Assembly (NCBI RefSeq): GCF_003367245.1
Contig: NZ_QRGR01000010.1
Coordinates: 62,001 to 126,000 of the forward strand
Direction: 5' to 3'
Source of the DNA: Pontibacter diazotrophicus
Lineage (GTDB): Bacteria; Bacteroidota; Bacteroidia; Cytophagales; Hymenobacteraceae
Length of the DNA stretch: 64,000 bases
The position numbers and the translations under genes were made by a program. Under the pieces are notes generated by a model. It saw only the letters and a list, made by a program, of their open reading frames with translations. It was not told the origin of the DNA and searched no databases. Of the stretch, positions 35,171-44,825 are shown piece after piece. The first letter of the stretch is position 1. Each line of letters begins with the position of its first letter.

Positions 35171-35481
35171 GTGTCGCTGTCCCGTTAACGGTGATACGCT
35201 AACGTTAGTCTATCGGAAAAGAAGCAAGTTAGTTTGAATTGGGCTGAGATGGAAGCGAGCTGCCTGGCATGTGCTATCCTTAGGGCAAATGAAATATTCT
35301 TCTTCAAGCACCATAGCCTTTTTAAGTCATTTACCTTCAGCTTTATACCATTTTCTAAAAAGCAGCGGCTCCCGGAATCTCTATCATTATTGTGCTTACT
35401 CTCGTAAAAAACGTAAAAAATCATTTTTATAATAACCCATTCGTGACCTGCCACAGCCATCGCAGGAAAATATTATTACTA
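35171..35481. other. Intergenic gap upstream of helicase and membrane protein genes
   Basis: A 311-bp divergent gap with no recognisable RNA gene or repeat and no exact TAnnTTTG element on either strand. A minus-strand open frame at 35185-35460 has no homology that I recognise and no ribosome-binding site; I treat it as chance. Confidence 0.4.
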
Positions 35482-36213
35482 ATGGATACTATCAAAAAGC
35501 TACTCCCGATTGACCTATACCTGATGCTAACAAGAGTAAGAAATGTGAATGCTCCTGCAGGTAGTGCCGCATTATTAAGCACAATTCTGTACACATTTTC
35601 TTTTGCGCATATTTTTATCGGGATTGTATTCTATTACCTGAACACAGATTTATACTTTACCTATACAGAAGAGGATGGCTATATCGAATACTTTACGGCT
35701 ATACTGATACTGGCAACCTCTGTGCTGTGCTTTTACAAAGCTTCATTTATGGAGGAAAAACTACCGATGTTGTTTTTTTATGCCCTGGCAGTTGTCTTCT
35801 TTCTGGGTTTTGGTGAAGAAATATCGTGGGGCCAGCGGATTTTTGGCTTTGCAACTCCTGGAGACTTAGGGCAGATAAACGCCCAAAACGAATTTAACCT
35901 CCATAATATACACCTGGATGGCGTAAACCTGAATAAGCTTATTTTCGGGAAATTGCTGTATACCTGCGTCTTTATCTATTTTATTGGTTTTCCTGTATTT
36001 TACCGCCGCAAACAACAGTTCCGAAACCTAATCGACAAATTCAGCTTCCCTGTTCCTACCACCACGCAAAGCCTGATATACTTTCTGGCTTTCTTCAGCA
36101 TTTTACTTATCAGGGATGGTGAAAAATGGGAGTTGCAGGAATTTGCCTTAGCCAGCTTTTTGTTTTTCGCCTTCCTGTTTCCAGCCAATAAAAAAACAGA
36201 AAGGCAGCGCTGA
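35482..36213 (+). CDS. Integral membrane protein of unknown function
   Basis: A 243-aa protein from ATG 35482 (MDTIKKLLPIDLYLML); the frame is open 30 codons earlier from a GTG, but that stretch is polar and unsupported. About six hydrophobic segments are seen: SAALLSTILYTFSFAHIFIG, YFTAILILATSVLCFY, MLFFYALAVVFFLGFG and three later. A conserved-looking loop GFGEEISWGQRIFGF follows the third span and could be functional, with acidic and Trp residues at the membrane face. I do not recognise a characterised family. It stands alone. Confidence 0.75.
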   Translation: MDTIKKLLPIDLYLMLTRVRNVNAPAGSAALLSTILYTFSFAHIFIGIVFYYLNTDLYFTYTEEDGYIEYFTAILILATSVLCFYKASFMEEKLPMLFFYALAVVFFLGFGEEISWGQRIFGFATPGDLGQINAQNEFNLHNIHLDGVNLNKLIFGKLLYTCVFIYFIGFPVFYRRKQQFRNLIDKFSFPVPTTTQSLIYFLAFFSILLIRDGEKWELQEFALASFLFFAFLFPANKKTERQR

Positions 36214-36417
36214 CTCATTTTTCCTAATCTAAGATAACATGCGGCCTGCTAACCCAGTTTATTCACCTACATGCGCTAAACTGACTGCTCCTGCATTAGT
36301 TCAGTTGGCTGCTATGCCTCCTGATGAAATTTTGAGACAACCTTTCGGCGCATATTCTGGTTTCTACTTCAGAAGCACCTCAGGCTATACCTCTTATTGA
36401 TTGTTATCAGGTTATCT

Positions 36418-37518
36418 ATGAAAAACTATAGCATTCTGTTAAGCTATCTTCTGGTCTCCTTTGCTCTTCTGCTCTCCTCTTGTACCGGCGAGGGAGCAGA
36501 AGATCGACAAGGACAAAGAGAGCAGAAACGTAACGGCACTGCCGCTGAGGGAGAAATTGCACGGATGGAGGAGTATACTACCTCCAAGGCATACCCGGCC
36601 ACTTTCGCGGAAGAAAGCCTGAGAGAGTGGAAGCGGCAGATACCGGAGATACAGAATGTCAGCATCACGTCATCCGCTGATGGCAAACAGGAACCGTCAC
36701 TCTTCTACGCCTCCGGCTCTGAGCAGAAGAAGCCGCTGCTGGTGGTGCTGCATAGCTGGAGCAGCGAATACCTGCAGGAGGTAAGCCTGCCGTATGCGCT
36801 GTGGGCCAAAAAGTACGATTGGGCATTCATCCATCCAAACTTCAGAGGAGCTTTTGACCATCCGGAAGCTACCGCTTCAGATCTTGCTATTCAGGACATT
36901 GTGGATGCTGTAAACTATGCGAAGCAGCATACCGATGTGGATACATCCCGCATTTACCTGGTAGGTTCCTCCGGTGGAGCTATGACGGCGCTTGTTGCTG
37001 CCGGCCGGCACCCGGAAATATGGGCGGGCGTAGTGGCATGGGTCCCCATACTTGACCTGGTGGATTGGTATGACTTCAATCAGTATTACCCGCACCGGGA
37101 TTATAACGATCATATTGTAGCTTCCTGCGGAGGTGAGCCTATACCCGGCACCGAAGCCGCAGAGGAATGCAGAAGCCGGAGCCCTATTGCCTATTTAGAT
37201 AATGCACAGAATGTCCCTATTTTCCTCATACATGGCATCAATGATGTGCTGGTGCCACCAGACCACTCCATACGCGCCTTCAACATCCTTGCCAAACCGG
37301 AGGATAGGCTTTCGGAGGAGCAAATGGAGTACATAGTAGATGAGGAGGCCTTACCACCAGGCCTGAACGGCACAAGCAAAGACCCTTACTTTGCAGAACC
37401 TGACCCTAATGTTGTGTTCGAGCGGAAATCTGATAATGTAAAACTGGTGCTGTATGAGGGCGTGCATGATATGGGATATAACCCAACGCTGCTCTGGCTT
37501 GCTGATCAGCAGCGCTAA
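36418..37518 (+). CDS. Lipoprotein alpha/beta hydrolase (prolyl-oligopeptidase-like)
   Basis: A 366-aa exported enzyme with lipoprotein signal peptide MKNYSILLSYLLVSFALLLS-SC. The alpha/beta-hydrolase fold shows LLVVLHSWSSEY near 105 (oxyanion region) and the nucleophile elbow LVGSSGGAMTALVAAG near 185. The acid FLIHGINDVLVPPDHS lies near 275 and the catalytic His in YEGVHDMGYNP near 350. The fold is close to S9 peptidases and acetyl-xylan esterase-like hydrolases; the substrate cannot be told. The start at 36418 is chosen because it begins the signal peptide. It is followed 81 bp later by a NUDIX gene. Confidence 0.83.
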   Translation: MKNYSILLSYLLVSFALLLSSCTGEGAEDRQGQREQKRNGTAAEGEIARMEEYTTSKAYPATFAEESLREWKRQIPEIQNVSITSSADGKQEPSLFYASGSEQKKPLLVVLHSWSSEYLQEVSLPYALWAKKYDWAFIHPNFRGAFDHPEATASDLAIQDIVDAVNYAKQHTDVDTSRIYLVGSSGGAMTALVAAGRHPEIWAGVVAWVPILDLVDWYDFNQYYPHRDYNDHIVASCGGEPIPGTEAAEECRSRSPIAYLDNAQNVPIFLIHGINDVLVPPDHSIRAFNILAKPEDRLSEEQMEYIVDEEALPPGLNGTSKDPYFAEPDPNVVFERKSDNVKLVLYEGVHDMGYNPTLLWLADQQR

Positions 37519-37599
37519 TGTATACCACAATTGCTTCATGTGAAGAATTGACTCAGTAAAAAATAATACTGAAGGAAGCTTCTAATTCTATTCCTGCCA

Positions 37600-38079
37600 A
37601 TGCCTAAAGAACAACTCAGCTTGTTTCCGGAGGATAACCCAAAGCTCCCTGTACTAGACCAGGTATCATCGGGCGGTGTTGCCTTCAGGGTTAGCACTGC
37701 CGGAACAGAAGTCGCGCTGATTTCTGTTGGCCCTGCCAGGCGGTGGCAGTTGCCTAAAGGCCTGGTAGATGCTGGCGAAACACCGGAGGTAACGGCTGTG
37801 CGCGAAGTGCGGGAGGAGGCTGGTATTGAGACTGAGTTGCTGGATCGCATCCACACCATTGAATACTGGTACGTTGGCAATAAAGGAAAGCAGCGCGTGC
37901 GCTTTCACAAGTTTGTTCATTTCTTCCTGCTGCGCTACCTATCCAGGCAAGTACAGGATCATGATTGGGAAGTAAATGAGGCGCGGTGGTTTCCAATTGA
38001 TGAGGCAAAGAAGCTGCTCACGTTCAAGAATGAGCGGCAGGCACTTGAAAAAGCAATAGAGTTGATACAAGCCTTATAG
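37600..38079 (+). CDS. NUDIX hydrolase
   Basis: Pyrophosphohydrolase of 159 aa. The NUDIX box is intact: GLVDAGETPEVTAVREVREE followed by AGI, matching Gx5Ex7REUxEExGU near residues 47-69. The preceding RWQLPKG and the following YWYVGNKGKQRVRFHKFVHFF suggest the diadenosine-polyphosphate/MutT-like branch; the real substrate is unknown. It is convergent with the HhH gene, 19 bp apart. Confidence 0.9.
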   Translation: MPKEQLSLFPEDNPKLPVLDQVSSGGVAFRVSTAGTEVALISVGPARRWQLPKGLVDAGETPEVTAVREVREEAGIETELLDRIHTIEYWYVGNKGKQRVRFHKFVHFFLLRYLSRQVQDHDWEVNEARWFPIDEAKKLLTFKNERQALEKAIELIQAL

Positions 38080-38098
38080 ACTATAAGCTGTATGCCCT

Positions 38099-39046
38099 CT
38101 ATAGTTGGAGGTATGGCCTCAGTTTCTCAAACATTTCTGACGTGACAATCCGCACCTTTTGTACGTCCTCCAGCCGTTCGTAATTCCCGTGTTGTTCCCG
38201 GTATGCCACGATGGCACGTGCAGCATTAGAGGAAACATACGGATGCACTTTCAGCTCATCAGCCGTAACAGTGTTCAGGTTTAACTGTTGGGGTGCGTAT
38301 GTGTCAGGCACAAAGGTATATTTCTGCAGGCTGTCTATTATCTCGGGTTGCAGCCCATATACTTCCTTCAGCTGTACGATGGTGTAAAAGCCGCCCAGGC
38401 CATCTCTGTACTTCACGATACGTGCCGATAGCTTCGAACCAATGCCCCTGATTTGCTTTAGCTGTGTGGTATCGGCAGTGTTGATGTTGAAAGGAGCCAG
38501 AATAAACCGCTCCCGCGGCGGGCGGCTGTTGTTCCAGTTGGGGTCCGGGGCTGGGCGCTCGTTCCGGGCTACATCTTTTGAGCGGCTATACCTGGCTGGC
38601 TTTTCCTCCGGCAACTGAATATATGGGTAAAACCGCTGAAAAACGGAATCCGGGAGGCCATAAATTTCGCCTAACTCTGCTTTATAGCTAAAGTCCCCTA
38701 TTTTGTTGCGGTAGTTGAGGATGCGCTGCGCCAGGTACTTTGGCAAACCATAGTCCTGCCACTCCTCTGCTGTCAGCTGGTTGGGGTTAAAGAGCTGCAG
38801 CGCTACTGTTGGCCGCCTGTAGGGGCCAGCAGGATCCGGTTGCCTGGCCTCTAATTGCGCTACCAGGCTGTCCAGTGTTTGTTTGTCGGAGGCGCTGTGG
38901 CTGTTAAAGGTTGGGGTATAAAACGTATGAAAAAGAAATGGTGCTGCCGTAAGCAGCACCATTATACCCAGCAACAAAAGGAAACCGTTTACCTCGCTTT
39001 GCGAAAAACCAAAGTAACGCCGGACCCAGTGCCTGATCTTTTTCAT
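38099..39046 (-). CDS. Helix-hairpin-helix domain protein with N-terminal membrane anchor
   Basis: A 315-aa protein with a short cytoplasmic head and one membrane span (about 22-42, FLLLLGIMVLLTAAPFLF). Three ComEA-like helix-hairpin-helix modules follow (LFNPNQLTAEEWQDYGL..., FNINTADTTQLKQIRGIGSK, LNLNTVTADELKVHPYVSS), each with the LNxNxAxxxxLxxxxGIG pattern. This layout suggests DNA binding in the periplasm, as in ComEA, or a structural role. It lies 8 bp downstream of the metS-like gene on the same strand, possibly read through from the transporter operon. Confidence 0.85.
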   Translation of the reverse strand: MKKIRHWVRRYFGFSQSEVNGFLLLLGIMVLLTAAPFLFHTFYTPTFNSHSASDKQTLDSLVAQLEARQPDPAGPYRRPTVALQLFNPNQLTAEEWQDYGLPKYLAQRILNYRNKIGDFSYKAELGEIYGLPDSVFQRFYPYIQLPEEKPARYSRSKDVARNERPAPDPNWNNSRPPRERFILAPFNINTADTTQLKQIRGIGSKLSARIVKYRDGLGGFYTIVQLKEVYGLQPEIIDSLQKYTFVPDTYAPQQLNLNTVTADELKVHPYVSSNAARAIVAYREQHGNYERLEDVQKVRIVTSEMFEKLRPYLQL

Positions 39047-39054
39047 CCGTTTGA

Positions 39055-39216
39055 TTATTTGCGTGGTACCTCACGCTCCGGCTCATCATCGTTATCGAGA
39101 TAAGAGTCCGGCTCAGGTCTCGGCGGTGTCGTCATCACCTTTATAAAGAAAAATATCATCAGTCCGGTTACCAGCGTTATCGTGGTAAGCATGACAATAA
39201 GTGCAGATGTATTCAT
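39055..39216 (-). CDS. metS: MetS-family small subunit of the NSS transporter
   Basis: A 53-aa ORF starting at ATG 39216, 6 bp after the stop of the large transporter gene. It has one membrane span (TSALIVMLTTITLVTGLMIF) followed by a polar, acidic tail (PDSYLDNDDEPEREVPRK). In Corynebacterium glutamicum MetS is a similarly small single-span subunit required with MetP for methionine and alanine uptake. Position, size and topology all match; assignment rests on these, not on a strong motif. Confidence 0.75.
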   Translation of the reverse strand: MNTSALIVMLTTITLVTGLMIFFFIKVMTTPPRPEPDSYLDNDDEPEREVPRK

Positions 39217-39222
39217 GGTTTC

Positions 39223-40878
39223 TTAGTTAAGTCGTCCTTCTCTAACTCTTTTCTTATACGCTGTGTATACCAGCAATGCCAGGGCAATCCAGACAGCTAA
39301 CAGCAGGATACGCGACGCGTTTACAAAGAATATCTGGTTCTCGAGCAGTTGTATAGCGGCAGGGTCTGTGGCTGCAGCCAGCTTTTCCTTTAAATCGACG
39401 TTCTTTATTTTGTTGATGATGGAGCTATTGTCCAGCACCCAGGGGCCAATCATGGCAGCACCCCAGTCACCACCTTTTGGAGTGAACAGGGAGCCCAGGA
39501 ACACCCATAACAACAGCAGTGGCGTGATAAACTTGATGATGAATTTATAAAAACCTGGTACTTTGATATCAGAACCGGAGGTAATTTCTCTCCAGCCTTT
39601 CCGAATGCCAAACACCCATGAAAACAGGATGGTTTCGAAAAGGGCAAAAACGACCAGCGATACGGTACCAGCCCAGTAATCATACTCATCAAACACGCCA
39701 TACTTAAAGAACAGCACGGTTGGCATACCCAACAGGAACACGAACAAACCGAATGACCAGGCAGCGGATTTGCGGCCCCAGTTAAACTCATCCTGAAGGA
39801 AACCGATCCACGGTGTACCCATGGCCAGCGACGATGTGATACCCGCGAAGAACAACAGGCCAAACCACATCACACCAGATAGAGCGCCTAACAAGTCACC
39901 CCATTGGTAGAACAGGTACGGCAGTGTCTGGAAGGCTAACCCCAAACCACCTGACTGCACCATTTCTGACACCCGATCCACCCCCAGGTAACCGATAGAG
40001 ATTGGGATAAGGATAGCTGCGCCCAGCACTACTTCCACGAACTCGTTCATCCATCCGGCAGACATTGCATTCAGGGCAATGTCATCGTTGCCCCGCACAT
40101 AGGAGGCATAGCAATGTACCGTACCCATACCTACGGAAAGGGTAAAGAAAATCTGCCCGGCTGCAGCTAACCACACCGTAGGCGACCAAAGCCGGTCAAA
40201 GTTCGGAGTCCAGAGGAAGTTGAGGCCAACGGAGCTGTCGTTGATGGCACCGTTCTCGCCGGCAGTAAGCGTAACACCTCTGAAAGCCAGGAAGAGGCCG
40301 AATAGAATCAGCATCGGCATACCTATTTTCGCAACACGCTCCACACCTGATGCCAGTCCCTGCGAGAGAATCCAGGTATTCAGTAACAGGCAGAGTACAT
40401 AGAAAACGATGGGCTCATAAGGCACACCTAACGTAGAAGTACCCAGGCTAACATACGCGCCAAAGAAGTTTGCCACCCCTTCCTGGTCCAGACCGCTGAA
40501 TGTACCTATAACGGAGTGGAAGACATAAGACAGCGTCCAGGATTCTATGTAGCAGTAGTAAGCAGCCACCGCAATGTTCGTCCAGATACCGAACACGCCA
40601 ACATACTTCCAGAGGCGGTTTTTGCCCATGGTATCCACGATAAATGGAGTGGAGTGATGTCCGTGCTTCCCCCCGAAGCGGCCCATCGACCACTCAATCC
40701 ACAAGAGCGGAATACCCATCACCAGAAAACAGATAAGATAAGGGATAATGAAGGCGCCGCCTCCGTTCTGTACCGCCTGTACCGGAAAACGGAGGAAGTT
40801 TCCGAGACCCACGGCATTGCCGGCCATCGCTAAGATGAGACCGACACGTGAGCCCCACGATTCTTTGTTAGCACTCAT
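39223..40878 (-). CDS. Sodium-dependent amino-acid transporter (NSS family, MetP-like)
   Basis: Neurotransmitter:sodium symporter family protein of 551 aa with 12 predicted spans. TM1 carries the signature MAGNAVGLGNFLRFPVQAVQ near residues 14-35 with GGGAFIIPYL, and TM6 has the unwound LSVGMGTVHCYASY region. Likely substrates are amino acids; the adjacent 53-aa MetS-like subunit supports a MetP-type methionine/alanine importer, but substrate is inferred. It is followed on the same strand by metS and the HhH gene. Confidence 0.9.
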   Translation of the reverse strand: MSANKESWGSRVGLILAMAGNAVGLGNFLRFPVQAVQNGGGAFIIPYLICFLVMGIPLLWIEWSMGRFGGKHGHHSTPFIVDTMGKNRLWKYVGVFGIWTNIAVAAYYCYIESWTLSYVFHSVIGTFSGLDQEGVANFFGAYVSLGTSTLGVPYEPIVFYVLCLLLNTWILSQGLASGVERVAKIGMPMLILFGLFLAFRGVTLTAGENGAINDSSVGLNFLWTPNFDRLWSPTVWLAAAGQIFFTLSVGMGTVHCYASYVRGNDDIALNAMSAGWMNEFVEVVLGAAILIPISIGYLGVDRVSEMVQSGGLGLAFQTLPYLFYQWGDLLGALSGVMWFGLLFFAGITSSLAMGTPWIGFLQDEFNWGRKSAAWSFGLFVFLLGMPTVLFFKYGVFDEYDYWAGTVSLVVFALFETILFSWVFGIRKGWREITSGSDIKVPGFYKFIIKFITPLLLLWVFLGSLFTPKGGDWGAAMIGPWVLDNSSIINKIKNVDLKEKLAAATDPAAIQLLENQIFFVNASRILLLAVWIALALLVYTAYKKRVREGRLN

Positions 40879-41005
40879 AAATAAGGTAGAAGTGTTAGAT
40901 TAGTGTTGGTTGATTAAGGTTAGCTTGTAATAGGCTGAATTTAAAGGTTCCAATATAGAGAATGCATCCGACAGCACCATTTAAAATCAGATATTTTTAA
41001 TATAG

Positions 41006-41051
41006 CCTGGGGTAAAGCAACAGTTGTCCCCCACTGTTGCTTTACCCCAGG
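41006..41051 (-). terminator. Terminator downstream of the SDR/RmlD-like gene
   Basis: Perfect 19-bp stem (41006-41024 with 41033-41051) around an 8-nt loop, 14 bp past the stop at 41065. An A+T-rich tract follows on the minus strand. Confidence 0.85.
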
Positions 41052-41064
41052 TCTTTAAGACATA

Positions 41065-41967
41065 CTATACTGCCTGCTCCGCCACCATCTGTATGCCCTG
41101 CAGAAAAGTGTGTGGCCTGTAACCAAGTTCTGTCTGTGCTTTGCGGATACTGAAGCCGGTGCGCGCCGGCCGTTTGGCTGCCTGCGTAAACGTACTGCCG
41201 TCTGCTTTGTCAATCAGCCCTTTGTCCAGGGTGAAGAAATCCGCTACCTGCATCGCCATATCATAAGGCGTCAGCATTTCGCTTCCGGAGATGTTGTAGA
41301 TGCCTTCCGCATCTTTTTCTACAGCCAGCCAGCAGCCCATGGCCAGGTCCTCGGCCAAGGTAGGCGTACGAAATTGGTCGGTTACTACTTTAATCACTTT
41401 ACCAGCTTGCAGGCTGTCTCTTACCCACAATACTATGTTAGATCGGCCATAGTCATGGGCGATGCCGAATACCAGCACGGTCCGCAGGATGGCCCATTTG
41501 CATTTGGCCTGCTTCACTACCTCCTCTGCCTGCAGCTTTGTTTCGCCATAGAAGTTCACAGGGTTTGCTTTGGCTTCCTCATCGTAAGGCCCATCCTCCC
41601 CATCAAAAATAAAGTCAGTAGACAGATGCACCAGGTGCACATTGTTCTTTTCGCAGGCATTAACTAAATACTGCACAGCATCACGGTTCAGGAGCACAGC
41701 GCCGTCACGGTCACTTTCGCACTGGTCCACGTTGGTCATGGCTGCGGTATGGATGATGTGTGTCGGGCGGAACTCGCTTACAACTCGGTCTACCTCCTCC
41801 GGCTTTGTTACGTCCATGCTTCTGAATGGCAGCGTCGGCAACACTTCGGCCAGCTTGTTTTCTCCCCGGCTGGTAGCCAGTAATTCTACATCCTGCCTTG
41901 GCAGCAGTAGCTCTGCCAGCTTCTGGCCCAAAAGGCCATTAGAGCCTGTAATCAGTATCTTTTTCAT
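41065..41967 (-). CDS. RmlD-like SDR oxidoreductase
   Basis: A 300-aa extended SDR with the NADP loop ITGSNGLLGQKLAE at the N-terminus, HTAAMTNVDQCE near 73, and the catalytic YGETKLQAEE (Yxxx K) near 130. It resembles dTDP-4-dehydrorhamnose reductase (RmlD) but lacks rmlABC neighbours, so it may instead act on another nucleotide sugar. It lies 6 bp downstream of the cyclophilin gene on the same strand and ends in a strong terminator. Confidence 0.83.
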   Translation of the reverse strand: MKKILITGSNGLLGQKLAELLLPRQDVELLATSRGENKLAEVLPTLPFRSMDVTKPEEVDRVVSEFRPTHIIHTAAMTNVDQCESDRDGAVLLNRDAVQYLVNACEKNNVHLVHLSTDFIFDGEDGPYDEEAKANPVNFYGETKLQAEEVVKQAKCKWAILRTVLVFGIAHDYGRSNIVLWVRDSLQAGKVIKVVTDQFRTPTLAEDLAMGCWLAVEKDAEGIYNISGSEMLTPYDMAMQVADFFTLDKGLIDKADGSTFTQAAKRPARTGFSIRKAQTELGYRPHTFLQGIQMVAEQAV

Positions 41968-41973
41968 TCGTTA

Positions 41974-42621
41974 TTATTTCTGCAGTGTCTGCGTGTTATA
42001 GTCATAATCATACTTTCTGGCGATCTTCCTCTTCCTCATGTTCTCCACCTTCACTTTCATTTTGATGTCGCTCAATGGGCGGTCACGGCCATCTTTGGGC
42101 TGCTCTGCTATTTTATCAACTACATCCAGCCCGTCTACCACCTGCCCGAAAACGGTATACACCCCGTCCAGCATAGGAGTGCCCTGCTGGTTCTCTACAA
42201 TATAAAACTGTGAACCGCTGGAGGCTTTGGAAGGATTCACCCTATCGTCCTGCCGTGCGGCGGCCACGGCACCCCGCACATGCTTGTGCGCCGGATTTAT
42301 TTCGGCAGGAACGGTATAACCGGGACTACCCGCGCCATCGTTACGAGGCTCACTGTCTTTTGTGTTCGGGTCCCCACCCTGTATCATAAATCCATCGATC
42401 ACACGATGGAAAGTGGTGCCATCGTAAAAGCCTTCCCGGGCAAGTTTTAGAAAGTTCTCTTTGTGTTGTGGGGTATCATCGAAAAGAATCAGCTTTATTT
42501 CACCTTGCGGTGTTTCGATTGTCACCAACTGGTCTTTTCCCTTCGGCTTCTGGGCCAGCACAGCGGCAGGCCAAAGCATCATCATCACGGCCACTATGGC
42601 TATACTTTTTAGCAGTCTCAT
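41974..42621 (-). CDS. Periplasmic cyclophilin-type peptidyl-prolyl isomerase
   Basis: The 215-aa product has a signal peptide (MRLLKSIAIVAVMMMLWPAA, cleavage after VLAQ-like AQ). The cyclophilin domain has TTFHRVIDGFMIQGGDP near residues 68-85, RGAVAAARQDDRVN, SSGSQFYIV and TPMLDGVYTVFGQVVDGL. It should catalyse proline cis-trans isomerisation of envelope proteins. A C-terminal basic tail (RKRKIARKYDYDY) extends beyond the fold. It probably forms an operon with the RmlD-like gene. Confidence 0.92.
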   Translation of the reverse strand: MRLLKSIAIVAVMMMLWPAAVLAQKPKGKDQLVTIETPQGEIKLILFDDTPQHKENFLKLAREGFYDGTTFHRVIDGFMIQGGDPNTKDSEPRNDGAGSPGYTVPAEINPAHKHVRGAVAAARQDDRVNPSKASSGSQFYIVENQQGTPMLDGVYTVFGQVVDGLDVVDKIAEQPKDGRDRPLSDIKMKVKVENMRKRKIARKYDYDYNTQTLQK

Positions 42622-43088
42622 CTCTTAACAAATGGTTTAAACTTCTCGCACTTTTACCTGCGCATAGTTAACAGGTTCTCAAAATTAAGCCTTTTTCGCT
42701 TTGCTTTAAGTTTTTTCAACATTTTCTACCCTGATACCGACAGATGATTTTTCAGCAAGTGGCATGTGCATAAGAGAGGCTTTCCCGTATGCACGCCATT
42801 TTGTTCTTCAGTATGTTATATTCTGCTTCCCTGAGATAGAAAGTTTGAACACCAAAAGTGTCATTTTATACAATGGCTGGAGGATTTATGCTAAAAAGGA
42901 TCTGTTGCCTACCCGGTTTTGCATTGATAATTTCATAAATAACTAATCAAAAAGCACTATAAGCAAAGACAGAAATTAAACTTAACCACTACAAAACTGA
43001 ACTAAAGCAGGCAAAGCAGCTTCATCTTTTAAAATATGATAAAAAATGGTTAATTTTAAGATACTGACAAATCAACTAAACCTACCTG
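42622..43088. promoter_or_regulatory. 467-bp divergent gap with -7 element for the cyclophilin gene
   Basis: On the minus strand TAATTTTG (42680-42687) is an exact TAnnTTTG match 58 bp before the cyclophilin ATG at 42621. The remaining sequence up to 43088 is A+T-rich and contains no credible gene: a 60-codon frame at 42764-42946 lacks a ribosome-binding site and family resemblance. The promoter of the symporter gene is not evident. Confidence 0.45.
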
Positions 43089-44636
43089 ATGAAGAAAATC
43101 ATCCTATTCACACTATTTTCCCTGTTTTCTTATACCAATCTGCTGGCACAGCCAGAACGAACTTACTCTATTGATGAGCAGATAGATTCTGCTGTTGCAC
43201 CTACTGCTCAATTCATATCCGATATCATCTTTTATGAAGTTACTATCGGTGGCAACCCTATCCCGCTTATTCTTGTCTGGCTCCTGGCTGGCGCTATCTT
43301 TTTCACCTTCTACCTGGGCTTCATTAACTTCAGAGGCTTTAAGCACGCGATAGACATTGTACGCGGAAAATACAACCAGCCTGATGCCGCTGGTGAAGTG
43401 TCACACTTCCAGGCGCTGACAGCAGCTGTATCCGGTACAGTGGGTTTGGGTAACATAGCGGGTGTTGCTATTGCCATCTCTCTGGGTGGCCCCGGTGCTA
43501 CCTTCTGGATGATAATGGCAGGCTTACTAGGCATGTCCTCTAAATTTGTATCCTGTACGCTGGGTGTAAAGTACCGCGACGTGCACGCAGATGGCACGGT
43601 GTCTGGAGGACCTATGCATTACCTGAGCAAGGGGCTGAAGGAAAAAGGCATGGGCAAGTTAGGTAAGTTTCTGGCTGCCTTCTTTGCGTTTATGTGTATA
43701 GGCGGCGCTTTCGGAGCCGGCAACATGTTCCAGATTAACCAGGCGACACAGCAATTTATCAGCGTGACAGGTGGCGAGGCCTCTTTCTTCGCTTCCGGAA
43801 ACGCCTGGATTTTCGGCCTGATCATGTCGGTGCTGGTGGGGCTGGTGATTATCGGCGGTATGAAGAGTATCGCGCAGGTAACGGAGAAGGTGGTGCCGCT
43901 GATGTGCGGTATTTACATCTTAGCCGCTATCGTTGTGCTTGCCACCAATTTCACACGAATACCGGGAGCATTTGCCCTGATTTTTGAAGGTGCCTTTACT
44001 ACAACTGCTGTGACAGGTGGTATAGTCGGGGTGATGATACAGGGCTTGAGACGCGGCCTTTTCTCTAATGAGGCCGGTATTGGTTCTGCTTCCATTGCCC
44101 ATTCCGCTGTTAAGACGAACGTGCCGGTAACAGAAGGCTTTGTGGCTTCGCTGGAGCCGTTTATCGACACCGTAGTGGTTTGTACCATGACTGCCCTGGT
44201 AATTGTGGTGACAGGTGCCTATACCATGGACATAGGCGATGGTATTGCCTTAACTTCTGCTTCGTTTGCCACTGTTATCAGTTGGTTCCCGCTGGTGCTG
44301 GCTGCTGCCGTTATCCTGTTTGCCTTCTCTACGATGATCACCTGGTCTTACTATGGACTGAAATCCTGGACATACCTTTTCGGGAATACCCGGGCTGCTG
44401 ACGTAAGCTTTAAAGTTATCTTCTGCCTCTTTATTATACTGGGTGCCCCCATGCAGTTAGGCAGCGTGGTGGCTTTCTCTGATGCCATGCTTTTCTCTAT
44501 GAGCATTCCGAACATGGTTGGCCTATACATACTTGCCCCGGACGTGAAGCGCGAGATGCAGGCGTTCCTGAGTTATGCCCGGTCTTCTAAAAAGCAGCCG
44601 CTGACAGAGGATGCCGTAGAAGCAGCGCAGGCTTAG
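43089..44636 (+). CDS. Alanine/glycine:cation symporter (AGCS family)
   Basis: A 515-aa sodium-amino acid symporter with about 11 spans. The AGCS signature lies in residues 110-160: [20 protein letters not shown], then GGPGATFWM, and [13 protein letters not shown]. Near residue 320 [20 protein letters not shown] is typical of AlsT/DagA proteins. A signal-like first segment ([15 protein letters not shown]) precedes a ~35-residue linker before the first true span, a form often seen in Bacteroidota. Substrate likely alanine or glycine; inferred. Confidence 0.92.
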   Translation: MKKIILFTLFSLFSYTNLLAQPERTYSIDEQIDSAVAPTAQFISDIIFYEVTIGGNPIPLILVWLLAGAIFFTFYLGFINFRGFKHAIDIVRGKYNQPDAAGEVSHFQALTAAVSGTVGLGNIAGVAIAISLGGPGATFWMIMAGLLGMSSKFVSCTLGVKYRDVHADGTVSGGPMHYLSKGLKEKGMGKLGKFLAAFFAFMCIGGAFGAGNMFQINQATQQFISVTGGEASFFASGNAWIFGLIMSVLVGLVIIGGMKSIAQVTEKVVPLMCGIYILAAIVVLATNFTRIPGAFALIFEGAFTTTAVTGGIVGVMIQGLRRGLFSNEAGIGSASIAHSAVKTNVPVTEGFVASLEPFIDTVVVCTMTALVIVVTGAYTMDIGDGIALTSASFATVISWFPLVLAAAVILFAFSTMITWSYYGLKSWTYLFGNTRAADVSFKVIFCLFIILGAPMQLGSVVAFSDAMLFSMSIPNMVGLYILAPDVKREMQAFLSYARSSKKQPLTEDAVEAAQA

Positions 44637-44714
44637 TTTTTAGACAAAGAACAGATATAAACCAAAGAAGGCTAATTACTTACCCCACTACACTTTGTAA
44701 AAAAAACATTTCCT

Positions 44715-44792
44715 TTGTCATCCTGAAAGGATCTTGTTGGCCAGTCGCATCAGCTTAATCTCCCTTCTATCAAGATCCTTACAGGATGACAA
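44715..44792. repeat. REP-like palindromic repeat
   Basis: Arms 44715-44736 and 44771-44792 are complementary at 21 of 22 positions (CATCCTGAAAGGATCTTG type) with a 34-nt centre. Short repeats built on TGTCATCCTG...GGATCTT are, to my knowledge, widespread between genes in Cytophagales and Flavobacteriia. The element sits before the main terminator hairpin between convergent genes. Confidence 0.6.
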
Positions 44793-44825
44793 GCATGCAT
44801 ACTAAAACTTCTTTAGGAAGTATAT

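Noticed and set aside
35185..35460. 91-codon minus-strand frame upstream of the helicase gene
   Set aside because: No start signal, no domain and unusual composition; chance open frame.
42764..42946. 60-codon plus-strand frame in the 467-bp gap
   Set aside because: No ribosome-binding site, mixed composition and no recognised homologue; probably chance in an A+T-rich gap.
42622..43088. tRNA or riboswitch in the gap upstream of the symporter
   Set aside because: No cloverleaf, T-loop (GGTTCRA) or known aptamer motif was recognised by eye.
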